From Lycium barbarum (lineage: Eukaryota > Streptophyta > Magnoliopsida > Solanales > Solanaceae), in contig NC_083346.1 of assembly GCF_019175385.1 (NCBI RefSeq), forward strand, positions 119,787,771 to 119,851,770: a stretch of DNA of 64,000 nucleotides. The letters are read 5' to 3'. Shown piece by piece: positions 12,361 through 24,118 of the stretch (position 1 is its first letter; each line of letters opens with the position of its first letter). Made by a program: the position numbers and the translations under genes. Under the pieces are notes generated by a model. The model was not told the origin of the DNA and did no database searches. It saw nothing but the letters and a program-made list of their open reading frames with translations.

Positions 12361-12409
12361 ATGACTTTGTTGCTCTTACTATTTCTCATTTTCGCATTGT
12401 TTTGATTTG

Positions 12410-12590
12410 CTTGTCCGTATCTGACTCTTTTTCCTTGTTTTCCTTGTTTTCTTTTGAGCCAAGGGTCTTTCGGAAACAACCTTCCTACCTTCCAAGGTGG
12501 GGGTAAGGTCTGCGTACGCTTTATCCTCCCCAGACCCCACATTGTGGGATTCAACTGGGTATGTTGTTGTTGTTGTTATTATTATTGTTA
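12410..12590 (+). mobile_element. TS-type SINE / RTE tail with (TTG)n end
   Basis: The block runs from GAGCCAAGGGTCTTTCGGAA through AAGGTCTGCGTACGCTTTA, CTCCCCAGACCCCACATTG and GGGATTCAACTGGGTATG to GTTGTTGTTGTTATT. This is the widely repeated Solanaceae SINE of the TS kind, which ends in TTG repeats and shares its 3' tail with RTE-type LINEs. A second copy lies at 44610-44738. The left end may reach back to about 12350. The minus-strand ORF here is a repeat translation. Confidence 0.8.
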
Positions 12591-12599
12591 GAGAGATTG

Positions 12600-13020
12600 A
12601 TAAACACTTGGAATTAGATTATATTGCTTAATATGTTTTGTGAGTATGAAAGAACTGGCCAAAAGTAAAAGGGGTCCTCCTCTTTATATAATAGAGGAGT
12701 CTTAACCCTAGTACAAGTCTAAATAAGGTACAAAATCTTCAGTAACTGACGAGCGAGATCAGCGCTGCCATATCCGACTGATGGCGGATATTTCGGACCC
12801 TCATATATCACGGTTAACTGCCTTCTCGTCCTATCTCGGTATTCAGTTCTAACCGAACTCAACGACCTGGGACCAGAGGTGCTCGGTCTTGCTACGATCT
12901 AACGCTTGACCTTGATCCCGATTGGGATTCGTCCAATCCAGCAATGATCATCATGATCTTAGTTTTCTTGTCAGGAAATCGAGGATATCTTGTCCTCGAT
13001 TTTGCCCGTATACACCTTTT
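12600..13020 (-). mobile_element. LTR-like retrotransposon remnant
   Basis: GC-richer than its surroundings. Read on the minus strand it contains a TATA-like GACTCCTCTATTATATAAAG followed by a leader-like region, and it could start with TGTATACGGGC near 13013. This is the look of a solo LTR in reverse orientation, possibly split by the (TTG)n SINE, but I could not find a target duplication or the other end. Confidence 0.35.
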
Positions 13021-14700
13021 CACTAGAAAACTATATTGTATATACAAGATCAATTAATTTTTATGTATATATGTAGTAGATACGTTGAACCCCTTGACTT
13101 CTTTCTGTATTTAATTCTTTAGATTTCGAATTTATTTTGTTCTCCGCTACATGTCTATACCTTGAACTTTCTATGGCTGATATGAGTTGTTGAAGCTATA
13201 TATTTATGTGATGTACGTTAAGGTTTTTCCATGTGCTTAGAGAAACATGTTTCTTCATTACAACAAAGTCAGTTGACAAAATCATGACATACATGGTCAG
13301 AAAGTCATGGGCTAATTAGGACTTCCTTTATCTCAACAAAAATGTACATTCATAAGGTTATTTGACACGAACATGTGAATTGCTCAAGTCGAAGTATACA
13401 CAATTGAATTTGCACACTAACCTCATCAGTCAAGCATGACTAGTTTTCCCAATCCAGGTACCTTCTTAACAATCTTTCAACACCATGGAAGCTTAACTAG
13501 CTAGGTCACTATATAGGTATCTGATAATTGTTATAGACCCATGCGAATTTAGAATTTAAAGTTTATGATTATCTATAACAATCTTAAGTTAATATAAACT
13601 AATAATTCGATTCACGATCAAATATTTATAAACATATAACGAATATCTTAATAAAATACAAATCTAGACATAAGCTACTGGATTCACATGATTTAATCCT
13701 TAATTTATAAACTAGCTAAGTCTGCCCCTAGTTATATAAAGATCTAACGGTCCGCCCTTTATTTTAAGTCATAGATGGAGAAATGAAAAAAGTAGTAGTT
13801 TTCTGTCAAAGAAACATATATAACATAATCTATAGCATAAAGACGTTCAAGCCCGTTTAGTTTTCTGTAAAAAGTCCGTTTGTATAATTGATTCTCAATC
13901 TACAATAACCTTCCATCTTTATTCTGGCGTGAAGCCAATAATGTGAGCAAGCTCACACATTTGACATTTTATGAGAAGCTAAAATCAATAAATAGACCTT
14001 AAAAACAAAGATTTTGTAAACGCGAACAAAACCAAATCAACATAGACCTTAAATAGTATTGACAGCAAATGATTGACAAATCAGAAATAGAGATCATTAA
14101 CCCACTGCATGGGCAGCGAGGAAGCACGTACACCGTTCCACTACTAAAAAATCACTATTTTCCCAATGAAATTTCTTATTTGAAAATATTCAGCAGCTAT
14201 TCCCACATATTTTGAAAGAAACAGATTTTATTGTTTTCACACAGAAAAAGTAGGAACTTTCATGAAAACCTATTTCCTGCCATGTGGTTTTCCATTGAGA
14301 TGGTTCGGTGGAAATAAAGTGGGAAAATAATATTTTATAACTTAAATTTCTCACTGATTATCAATGGGAAAACCTCTATTTAAAATAGTACATGTGTTCT
14401 AACCATCAAGGATAGTGATGAAATGAATAGAATCTTTTTTGCTCTGGATAAAAGGTCTTGGGTTCTAACATTGAAAATCAAAAAATAGTGACAGAGAACG
14501 CTTTAATGACCTGCAACACAAGTTCGGATTAATAGAGGCTCCAAAACATATACCAAGACACTAGTGTAAAACCGTCCCTTCTTGGTTTACAACTATTATG
14601 AGAAAGCAAAGCATGCATTGACATTTAGATAAGAAAAATTGGACGGCAACTAACGTATCTCTCCGCATTCAACGCTACCTAATTCATCAATCTGTCTTAC
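13021..14700. other. Intergenic, no gene seen
   Basis: AT-rich. A lone CACTACTAAAAAATCAC at 14139 looks like one CACTA terminus, but no matching end was found, so no element is called. Confidence 0.45.
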
Positions 14701-14716
14701 ACTCTTCACATTTAGC

Positions 14717-15040
14717 CTGTTTGGATGGGCTTGAAAAAAACTACTTTTTTTTTTTCCCCCTCCCATTTTAGGAGGATTTATAGTGTTTTCACACTTCCCC
14801 TCCAGTGTGACTCGAACCCAGGACCTACCGATCGTGGGTGGAGGTGCTTAACCACTGAGTCATCCCTACTTATAAGCTGTTTCAGCTTATAAGTTAAAAA
14901 AAATAAAAAAATTTGGTGTAGCCCAACTTATTTTTTTTGGCCTATAAGCTATTTTAGATAAACTAAGTCAAACGGGTCAAATTATTTTTTTGGGCTTATT
15001 TTAACACAAAATGACAAGTTGGTTAGTCAAACACTCAAAT
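14717..15040. mobile_element. hAT-like MITE interrupted by a SINE
   Basis: GCCTGTTTGGATGGGCTT at the left and the TTATAAGCTG..CAGCTTATAAG, GGCTTATTTTAACAC and GTCAAACACTCAAA motifs at the right match the element at 10064-10312. Between them sits the SINE at 14747-14865. Joining the two sides across the SINE gives the usual element sequence. Confidence 0.6.
14747..14865 (-). mobile_element. tRNA-derived SINE
   Basis: On the minus strand it begins GGGATGACTCAGTGGTTAAG, which holds a polymerase III A-box-like sequence, followed by GGGTTCGAGTCACAC, a B-box-like sequence. It ends in a poly-A tail, seen as the T-run at 14747-14755. The 6-bp direct repeat CTACTT (14741-14746 and 14866-14871) is the probable target duplication. 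It is inserted in a GCTTATAAG-type MITE. Confidence 0.75.
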
Positions 15041-18000
15041 TATATATATATATGGGTGTCAATCTTGTCATATATAAGGTTCACAAACAATATCAAGAAA
15101 GTGAAGAAAAGAAGATAACAAGAATTTTTTTCAAGAAAAAAAACAAAATATTTCCTATTTTTTAGGATAGAAAGGACATAGTTTTTGGGCCAAAAAAAAA
15201 AAAAACTCATGCTTTTGTTGTACAAAGGGGGACCCCAATATTTGAATATTAAATTAGGCAGGATGCAACTACATCAGTGCCTTTTGTGAATTTCCAGGTC
15301 TCACATGGGTAATAGAGCAGCCACAAAACTAAGATAAGTTATTGGAACACAGTGCACAGATAATTCGGTTGAAGCACAGTGATTATACCTCTATAATATA
15401 AATGTATCTGTCGGGGACTAATTTAAATGAGCTATTTCATTCGAATGCAATAATTTTGACTTAAATAATCCTATATATATAAACTAATTTAATAAATAAA
15501 AATAATATATTTTTGAATTCAGTGAATTAGAGATGAAATGCGATAGAATTCCAAATCCAAACTCATAAATTCAAATACTGAATTTGTCTCTATATAATGT
15601 ATGTCATATAATGGATTCATTTCTCTACTCTTTCTTGGAAGTTAGATGATTATTCATAGCTATCATATTGATAGCAAAAGAAGAGTTTTCAGGATTAGAA
15701 TATTGATTTTGGAGTCAAGGTGTTGTTATAGGTATTGTCTCAACAGTTTATGTTTATGAAAAATACCAAAGTAGACTAATTAAATGTGGAAGCTATATAT
15801 AGTTGACTAGTTGAGACTTGAGAGTTACGTTGCATTTGATAATTTGATAACTTTACTTCTTTTGCAAGGCTCTATATGCGGTAAATACTTATATTTGCGT
15901 TGATCTTTTGATTTGTTTCATAACAGTATTGTCCAACGCCCACTTCATCATAATTTTTAACATTATCATTAACTTCTCATTCATTAATGGAGAATGTTGG
16001 CAATCAACGACCTTTGAATTCAAGCTGTCTTGATGATCATGTGCTTGATGTATAATATAAGGGAGTAATTAGTTGTAATATTGGTCAGAAGCAAATTCAG
16101 AATTTTAATTTGATAGACTCTAAGCACTTTAAGGTTTTTAGCACTAAATTTATTATACTTTTAGAATTAGGAATTTAAATTTAATATTTATTGAAAGTTC
16201 TGTGTATTTGAACATAAAATTTTTATTTCACACTGAAAATAATGAGTTTAGCTAAACCTGGATGAAGCACTAGAATTGCCCAGATATCAGTGTTGTACAG
16301 CTCACAAACCAGGCTTTAAGGATTCAAGAAAAAGGTTAAGACCTTTATAAGACATTAAAAATGTTATTGATCAGTCATTAGTTCAATGAAATGCCTATCC
16401 AAAATGCTCATAATCATCATTTAACAAATAACAACCAATTGCTGTCAATCAATATGGTCCTAATTAATTTATTTTATCATTTCTTTTAGTGCGTTGTACT
16501 TAATTATTTCACCTCAAGTGTCCCCAACGTCTCTTTCTTAAATTGGAAAATTTGTTCTCTATAATATTTGTTACTATGAGTTAACTCATTTGACACTTTT
16601 TACTTCAAATTTAAGCAAAGTGAAATTGGATTAATATTTTGAAATATACATAGTTACCGTTTTGACATGTGATAAAACAAACTTAGTTTATATAAACTCA
16701 TGAGAAATTCAAAAAAACTGAATTATTTTAACCAGATTTCACTTTAAAAATTAATCTCGCGCACATGAGAAATGAGTCTGAAAGTAAAAGTAGTATATTC
16801 TCCAACCCCTCCTCACTCGAGAGATATACATGAAGCCTAATCCAAATCAATTTGTACGGTTGGATTTACGATCAGTATTACGTTTTGAATATTCCACTTA
16901 TACATACACAGATACTTTCTTATGAGAAAGACACAAACACAAAAATAAATAAAAAAATTGGTAATTAAACAATAATTTCTTCTTTCTTTCCTAAGATTTC
17001 TGCTACTAAATTATTCTTTGTTACTTCTATTCCTAGTTTATACTAAAAGAACTACCTATGCCCAGTTAAACATTCTTAAGGATAGTATCATCAATAACAT
17101 GCCTCAAGCTTAATTGTATTTCAAACAGCGTTTACAACGATTAATATCACAAAGAACATAGAGAGAGAGAGAAATTCCTCGTACAAAAGAATAGCAAAAT
17201 CATAACTTTTTGAGCTAGAAAAATATCTTCACAAACTATGGATCATATGTGAGAACCAAGATTCTATGATGACAAGTAGTGAATTTGTCATCTTTTTGGG
17301 GTCCCAAATAAACGACAAAGCAGCTTTATGATTGCTAAGTAATTTGAACAAACTCTTGAGGCCACACACGAAACTAAACTGGTCGTATAGGGTCACAAAT
17401 TCATTAGTTTTTCAAAATCCAATGTACTACCAATCTTATGTTTATTAAATACTTCTTGTACAAATCAGTTATAATCTTAGACTTGATCACCTCTTTCTCA
17501 CATTAGATATTTTGATAACATCATGCAATTTGCATTTTCTCGGAGTGAAATATAATCATACATTACAAAAAAAGGCATGAATTAATCACGAACTTCATCA
17601 TTAAATAGCTCGTAGCTAACAAATTTTTATTATATGCATTGCTACTCTATCGATAAATAAGATTAACCTATCTCAAAGAATAGTAATTCAAAATACAAGC
17701 GTCAAAATAATCCACTCGGCTATATTGGCCCCCTCGCCTAGTTACCTTCCATTTTATGTTATTTAAGCTATAAAAGAAAAAAGATTCAAGTTTGAATATT
17801 TCTCCTTTTTTTTATTTAAAAGAAGGCAATGAAGTCACTTTTTAATAAATTTTTGGTATATATTGTAAAAATCACAAAAGGATAATTATAGAGAAGAAAG
17901 CCAAATTTTGTTTACCTTAATTAGCTACCAATTGAGTTTAAGTTGCTTTCTGTGATTGGACCGTCTAATTTTAGTTGCTAGTAAACTTCCAAAACAGGAA

Positions 18001-18137
18001 AGTCGATAATCATTTCATTAGTACAACATCAATTCAACTAACCAATAAAGAAATCACATGCCTTTGTCTAGTTGTAGGTTGATGAATTAAATCCTAAACA
18101 TTTTTTTCTTAAACGGATATTCACGATATTCAATGTA
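15041..18137. other. Intergenic, no gene seen
   Basis: About 3.1 kb of AT-rich sequence. All ORFs are short (the minus-strand 61-aa ORF at 15040-15225 is low complexity). No RNA gene or element with clear ends was recognised. Confidence 0.5.
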
Positions 18138-18920
18138 CAGTCAAACCTCTCTATAGTGACAGTGTTTGTCCGAAAATTTCATGGCTACTATAGTGAGGTG
18201 CTGTTATGCATGTATCAATGCATTCGATATTTAGATCTCATTTAGCTGTTATAAACAAAAGTACGCAAACAATTAACTTTTTGTACTTTTTATGTTATAA
18301 ACGAAAACAATATATTTGTAAATTTTAAAATCTCAATTGATTTTCAAATCTCATAAATTAAAAATTGAAAAGACTAATAAATTACTACTAAATCCATAAC
18401 TAGTTGTACCACACAGATAAAGAATTAAAATCTATAGAACATATGCATTTTAAATTAATTGAGAATTTAAAATATTTCAACTTTGACGTAAGAACTCTAC
18501 AATTGTAGGTTGTTTCTAAATTCTAGTCTCTTAGTGATAATATAATGCTTGAACTGATGAAGAATTTTGTCCAAACTTTCAGCAAAAGGCAATTCAATAG
18601 CTTTCCCTTGAAGGCTGTCTAAGTGTTTAACAGTTGACTCTTCTATCTCCAAGTAGCAGTAGGTTGAGGCTCTTCATCGACACTTTTGTTGTCACATAAT
18701 ATATTTCTTACAAAATATTATTACACGCTATTTGAGTATGATTGTTATAGAGAGATAATTTTACAAAGAATGTACCGCTATAATGGATGTCATTGTTGTT
18801 ATAGGCAGAATGTTGTTATAGAAAAGTAAAATATAACATGAAAAATCGGTTCCGGAGAAAATCAGGCCGGTATAGTGAAATGCTATTATAACGAACGGCA
18901 ATTATAAAGAGGTTTGACTG
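18138..18920. mobile_element. 783-bp TIR element with TA target site
   Basis: It starts CAGTCAAACCTCTCTATAGT and ends in the inverted counterpart ATAAAGAGGTTTGACTG, flanked by TA on both sides (18136-18137 and 18921-18922). Inside each end a second motif recurs (GTTATAG / CTATTATAACG). The TA target site suggests the Tc1/mariner or an Emigrant-like MITE lineage. There is no transposase ORF, so it is non-autonomous. Confidence 0.8.
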
Positions 18921-20940
18921 TATTTACATTTAAAATGAGGCAAACGATAAATTATTAATGAGATTTAAGTGCAATACACTGTAAAAATATTCACAGTCGA
19001 ATTATTTAACAGTTAAGTATATTGATTGATAATTTAGTAAATATGTCAATTAACTTGTTTAACATGTTAAATTACACTCATTTTATAAAGAAGAACGTAT
19101 GTAATCAATATATATAACTGCAATTTATTATCAAAATTGTCAAAGTGTAACAGTTACGAAAAATTGTGTCAAATCTTGACCAAAGCCCATGAATCTCTCC
19201 CCCTCGTAATGTAAGTAAATTACATTTATGGGGTTAATTTCTTGAATGGCCATCCAAGTTATTTTATAAAATAACTTTTGTAATTTTTGTGACAATAAAA
19301 TTATTCAAATATGTATGTCTCCTATAAAATAGTCTATTCCAAAATTTTACTTATTGACACCCATTTAACTCATTTAAAAAGTTACTGTACCCAAAATTCA
19401 AATCCAAATCAAAATTAATAGTATATAATAACTTTTTCGTAAAACACACATAGAGGACCACATCTCTTTGTGAGGTTACTTTCCAATCTGTTACTCAATT
19501 GAAATTATTTAAAATATGAGGAAAAAGACATAAAAGTAATAATAAAGTAGTCATTTAATTAAGTACTTAGATTTGGTAAAGGGAATAATATCTCTTTTAG
19601 CTCAGCCTTGCTCTTTCAAGCGAAGCCATGTTCTACAAAAAAAATATAACTATACAAATAAATAAACACTAAATAAACATATCAATATAGTTCAAATAAT
19701 TTACGATGATAACATTTATAGAAAATTAACCACGGTTCCGAGAATTTTTTGTCGTAGTTGTACTTTAAAACTACCATTTTTATGCCAGAGAAATAGTTGA
19801 ATTTGACCATAGGAAGAGATAGTATTCTAATGTTAACAAAATATTATGCTAACATAGAAACTCAAAAATTCAAGTAATGTTAAATCAGAAACATTGATTA
19901 TATTTGATAATGTAATAAGGATATTTAATCCTAAAGTATGGCATACAATTGAATTCATTTCTATTTTATTTATCAAATTTAAAACGTCTTGCTTTATCAA
20001 TGATAACAACACTTATTTTGAATTATTATTGTTTATATCTCTTCATGTAAATTAATTTTAGTTTAATAAAAATAGCTTCTCCAAGTACAGTCTTTGACAA
20101 CATTGGATCTAAATGAACCGTACTAACATATAACTAAAACATAATCCGTTTGGACATAGAAATTTGTTGCTTATTTCAACTTCTTTTTCTTCAAAAAATC
20201 AGTTTGGATAAACATTTTTGCCAAATATTAACTCCAACTTGAAGTTGAGTTTTTCTCACGTAAAAAAAAAAAAAAAATCTAAGAAATTTTTTTAAGTGAT
20301 ATTCATGTTCCAAGCACAATTTTAATTTCTAGACACTCTTTTTCAACTTAACTTCAAATATTACTCTATTCAAATATCACCAAATTCAGGTCCTAACGCC
20401 TACAAACATAACGTAAGGTCCCATTTGGACATATTAAAAAAAATCTCACATAACTGTTTGTTAATACATTATAGTCAATTTTTGCCGCAACTCATAGTTC
20501 ATGAGGTAAGTTTTTTCCCTCGCAAAACTTAAACTTTCAAATACCAATTTTTAACTTAACTTCAAATACTACTTTTGAATATCACCCAAATCATATTCAA
20601 GCGCCTAGTTAATCTCAATATAATACCTTGTCTCGTTTTAATACCTTCAATTACTAAAGTCACTCTTATGAATAGGTGCATAAGGTGAAATAGTAGATTT
20701 ACAAAAATCAAAACCTTAGTGGAATGTTCCCCGAAGGTGGGAAACAATTTTAAACCCATATAGTGCGCTCCAACGTTCCAATATGCTGTAGGATACTCGT
20801 GAAAGTGAGCCTTAACTAAACGGTCAAAATTTTCCAATTTTTTTACATACATGTGAATGCTCTTAAATTCACATACACCCTGAGGAAAAAAAAAAAGACA
20901 ATCTTTTACTACAAATTACACTTGTTGCCTTAAGGTTCTT
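18921..20940. other. Intergenic upstream of the LRR gene
   Basis: AT-rich. Fragments such as CCGTTTGGACATAGAAATTTG (20147) and CCCATTTGGACATATTAAAA (20420) look like ends of hAT-type MITEs. The 96-aa minus-strand ORF at 20562-20852 overlaps these repeats and has no recognisable feature. Confidence 0.45.
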
Positions 20941-20948
20941 TCTTTTTC

Positions 20949-20956
20949 TATAAATA
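20949..20956 (+). promoter_or_regulatory. TATA box of the LRR gene
   Basis: TATAAATA lies 245 bp before the LRR start codon, with a T/C-rich leader after it (CATTCTTTCTTCTCAG). It is the best TATA match in the 300 bp upstream. Confidence 0.55.
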
Positions 20957-21200
20957 AGTGAAACATTTGTTCAGAACAAATCATTCTTTCTTCTCAGATT
21001 ATTTTCAATATCTTTTTCATCATTGTACCTTGTTGTCTAAGTGATGAATAAAGAAAAAAACCCATCCTTTATTTTATTATAAAATATACTAGTAACATTC
21101 TCTTTCTTCCAAGTCAAGAATTTTTCTGTCAGAATATAATAAAATTCCCTACTATATCTTTCACCATTTTTTTCAAACAGATCAAACCCCACAGTCCAAA

Positions 21201-23494
21201 ATGAAGTTTCTAACTTGGGTTTTCAACATTTTTTTTATTTTAACATTTTTTCACTTATTTTCAAGATCATTTTCACTAGCTCAAGAACCACAAGCAGCAC
21301 CAGAACCAATTTGTGCCAAGGCTGATAGGCTTGCTCTTCTTGGATTCAAAGCCAAGATATTGAAGGACACTACTAATATGCTGTCCTCATGGACAGGTTT
21401 AGATTGCTGTGGTGGAGGCTGGGAAGGTATTGAAAGGAAAAATATTTATTTATAGCATCATGAATCTCTGAATGAACGCTATAATTCTCTACCACGTGAA
21501 AATAGCTAGCAACACCTTTATTTATAACGGTGCAAAACTTAAACTAGAAAATCTATTCCTACATTATTTTGACTAAAAAATCATAAGTACTTTTTTCGTC
21601 CCAATTTTTGTGACACTTTTTGCTTGTTGAGGTTCAAACTATGTGAACTTTGGCCAACATTTTAAGATGTGTTTTTCATCATATTGACATGGGAAGAACT
21701 GGAATTTACAGTTTTTTCGTATAGTTTTTTACTATAGAATTTTATTGAGTTGATCTAATCCAATTTAGTCTCGAAGATTAATCAAATTGACACTCGATAA
21801 GCGAAAAGTATTACATAAATTGAGTTTGAAGGAGCAGACATGAATTAAATAAATACCGAATTCGAAATAAATTTGGTTTCTTACTCTAACTTTGAATTAT
21901 TCTTCCAACAGGTATAGAGTGTGATCCTGCTACAGGGAGGGTGATTAGGTTGATTTTGCAGAAACCTTCTGAGAGGGACAACAACCTTTACATGAAGGGA
22001 ACTTTATCACCAACTCTTGGTGATTTGCTTTTCATGGAAACAATGATAATAAGTGGGATGAAATACATTGCTGGAACTATACCAATTAGCTTCTCAAATC
22101 TCACAAGATTAAAGCAACTAATCTTGGATGACAATTCTCTACAAGGGTATATCCCTTCTGGTTTAGGCCACTTGTCATCCCTTCAAACACTTTCACTTGG
22201 TGGGAATCATTTGTCTGGACAAATTCCTTCTATTATAGGAAATTTCAAGAATCTGCAACAGCTGAGTTTATCAGGGAATTTGCTAAAAGGGCCTATCCCA
22301 ATTGCCTTAAAAAATCTTGGCAATTTGCAGTCTTTGGATCTTAGCCACAATTTACTATCTGGGCTGGTTCCAGATTTTCTAGGACAGCTTCAGAATTTGA
22401 CATACATTGACCTTTCCAGTAACCAATTGTCAGGGCAGATACCAATTTCCTTGTGCAATTTGCTCAAGCTTTCGTTTTTATCGCTTGATCATAATCTGAT
22501 GACAGGGAGAATTCCGAGTCAAATTGGGAAGTTAAAGGCACTCACTTCTTTATCATTGAGTTTTAACAAGTTGACAGGCCAAATCCCTGAGTCTATTGCA
22601 GGACTACCAAATCTTTGGAACCTTAGTTTATCTAGAAATGCTCTTTTAGATCCTTTGCCTATTGCTTTCTCTAAAGGTCTCTCTTCTCTTTTATCAATAG
22701 ACCTTTCTTACAACAATTTCAATCTTGGAACAGTGCCTGAATGGATTAGAAATAGAGAACTTTCTGATGTCAACTTAGCAAGCTGTAAGCTTCGTGGGAC
22801 GCTTCCGAATTTCACAAGGCCCGATTCTCTTAACTCCATAGACCTATCGGATAACTTCTTCACGGATGGGATATCGAATTTCTTTGCAAGAATGTCAAGC
22901 TTGCAAAGGGCGAAGATATCAAACAACCGGTTAAAATCTGATATTGCTGGGATCAAATTGCCTGATGGGATTTCATCTCTTGACCTCCACTCGAACCAGC
23001 TTTTCGGGTCTCTCTCGAGGGTGTTAAGCAACCACACAAGCAAATTCTTGGAGGTTATCGATGTCTCAAGCAACCAACTATCCGGAAACATCCCCGAGTT
23101 TGTCAGTGGGTTAAACCTGAAAGTGCTCAACCTTGGAAGCAACAAGATTACAGGTCAAATCCCGACTTCAATCTCGAATCTTGATAAGCTTGAGAGGTTT
23201 GATATATCAAGAAACCAAATTACTGGTACAATCCCAATAGGTCTAGGATCATTGGTGAAGTTGCAATGGCTAGACTTGTCAATCAACACAATTTCAGGGA
23301 AAATTCCAGATAGTTTGCTGGGGATTAAAGCATTGAGACATGCAAATTTCAGGGCAAACAGATTATGTGGAGAAATCCCACAAGGCAGACCATACAATAT
23401 ATTCAGTGAAGCTGCTTATGCCCACAATTTGTGCTTGTGTGGCAAGCCTTTGCCACCTTGTAAGGGAAAGAAACAAGATAAGTTGGGCCAGTAA
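21201..23494 (+). CDS. Secreted leucine-rich repeat protein (At5g23400-like)
   Basis: Two exons, 21201-21426 and 21912-23494, join across a 485-bp intron (donor GTATTG, acceptor CCAACAG) to give 602 aa. The protein starts with a hydrophobic signal peptide (residues 1-27). An LRRNT-type cap follows (C38, CC at 69-70, C79, with the W-x5-CC pattern). About eighteen plant extracellular LRRs of the LxxLxLxxNxLxGxIP type run from about residue 105 to 560. A C-terminal cysteine cap, CLCGKPLPPC, lies near the end. There is no transmembrane helix and no kinase domain, so it should act in the apoplast. Length and order closely resemble Arabidopsis At5g23400, an LRR protein of about 590 aa (recalled, not searched); DRT100-like and polygalacturonase-inhibitor-like LRR proteins are more distant relatives. 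It is convergent with the HMGB gene, with the two stop codons about 625 bp apart. AATAAA at 23537 may be the poly-A signal. Confidence 0.92.
21590..21837. mobile_element. Stowaway-like MITE in the LRR intron
   Basis: The intron contains CTTTTTTCGTCCCAATTTTT..TGACAC at its left and ATAAATTGAGTTTGAAGGAGC at its right. These are diverged ends of the same CTCCCTCCGTCCCAATTT family found elsewhere in the window. The right end lacks a clear TA. Confidence 0.55.
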
Positions 23495-23549
23495 CTGCTG
23501 ACTCACTCCATTCATAGGAATTTATGCTTTGTTAACAATAAAACAGTTT

Positions 23550-24118
23550 TTTTTTTTTTTGAATTCTAGTACTACTTGTACACCTCTATCAGCTCACATT
23601 GTTAGTCAGTGTTACTTGACATATATTCAATATGAAATGAATAAATTCATTCACAATTTCGCATCTGATCTCTTTGCAAATGCATCTCAGCCTATGTGAA
23701 CTTCAAAAGCATAATGGATCACAAAACCAAATCAAGAAGTATTTTCTTATTCTAATACCTTTGTGTATGCGCACCTTAAAAAGGTATAGTGTCAATTCCA
23801 TTACAAGCATCAAGGGTAATAGACAAGGCCAACATTTCTTGGATACTAACCATAATGCTACCAATAATTGTACTAATCTAACCACATATGTGTTTCTCCT
23901 ACCAAAAGGAAGATTATCACTTGGCAAGCACAAAACATTCAAAAAAGAAATAAGAGAAATTTCATTCAAAAAGATATGTGAGCAAGACCTAAACCATAAA
24001 TTTCCATATATCACTTCTAGTTAAACTAATTTGCAATGATCAAAATTTACACAAGCTTGAAACTAGTCATTTCAAAATCTGGACGATAGCTAGCTACACA
24101 ATTCAAACACCCAAAGCT
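23550..24118. other. Convergent 3' intergenic region
   Basis: It separates the 3' ends of the LRR and HMGB genes and holds their 3' UTRs. ORFs of about 100 aa on both strands overlap each other, show no features and are not called. Confidence 0.5.

Noticed and set aside
14139..14360. CACTACTAAAAAATCAC terminus suggesting a CACTA element
   Set aside because: No inverted partner TTTTTTAGTAGTG and no 3-bp duplication were found downstream, so it is at most a broken end.
20562..20852. 96-aa minus-strand ORF
   Set aside because: It lies among MITE-like fragments, has no recognisable motif, and no leader or promoter is seen.
22708..23397. Minus-strand ORFs of 145 and 80 aa inside the LRR gene
   Set aside because: They are antisense shadows of the LRR exon.
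23674..24024. ORFs of 103-116 aa on both strands between the LRR and HMGB genes
   Set aside because: They overlap each other on opposite strands, are rich in rare combinations and fall in 3' UTR sequence.
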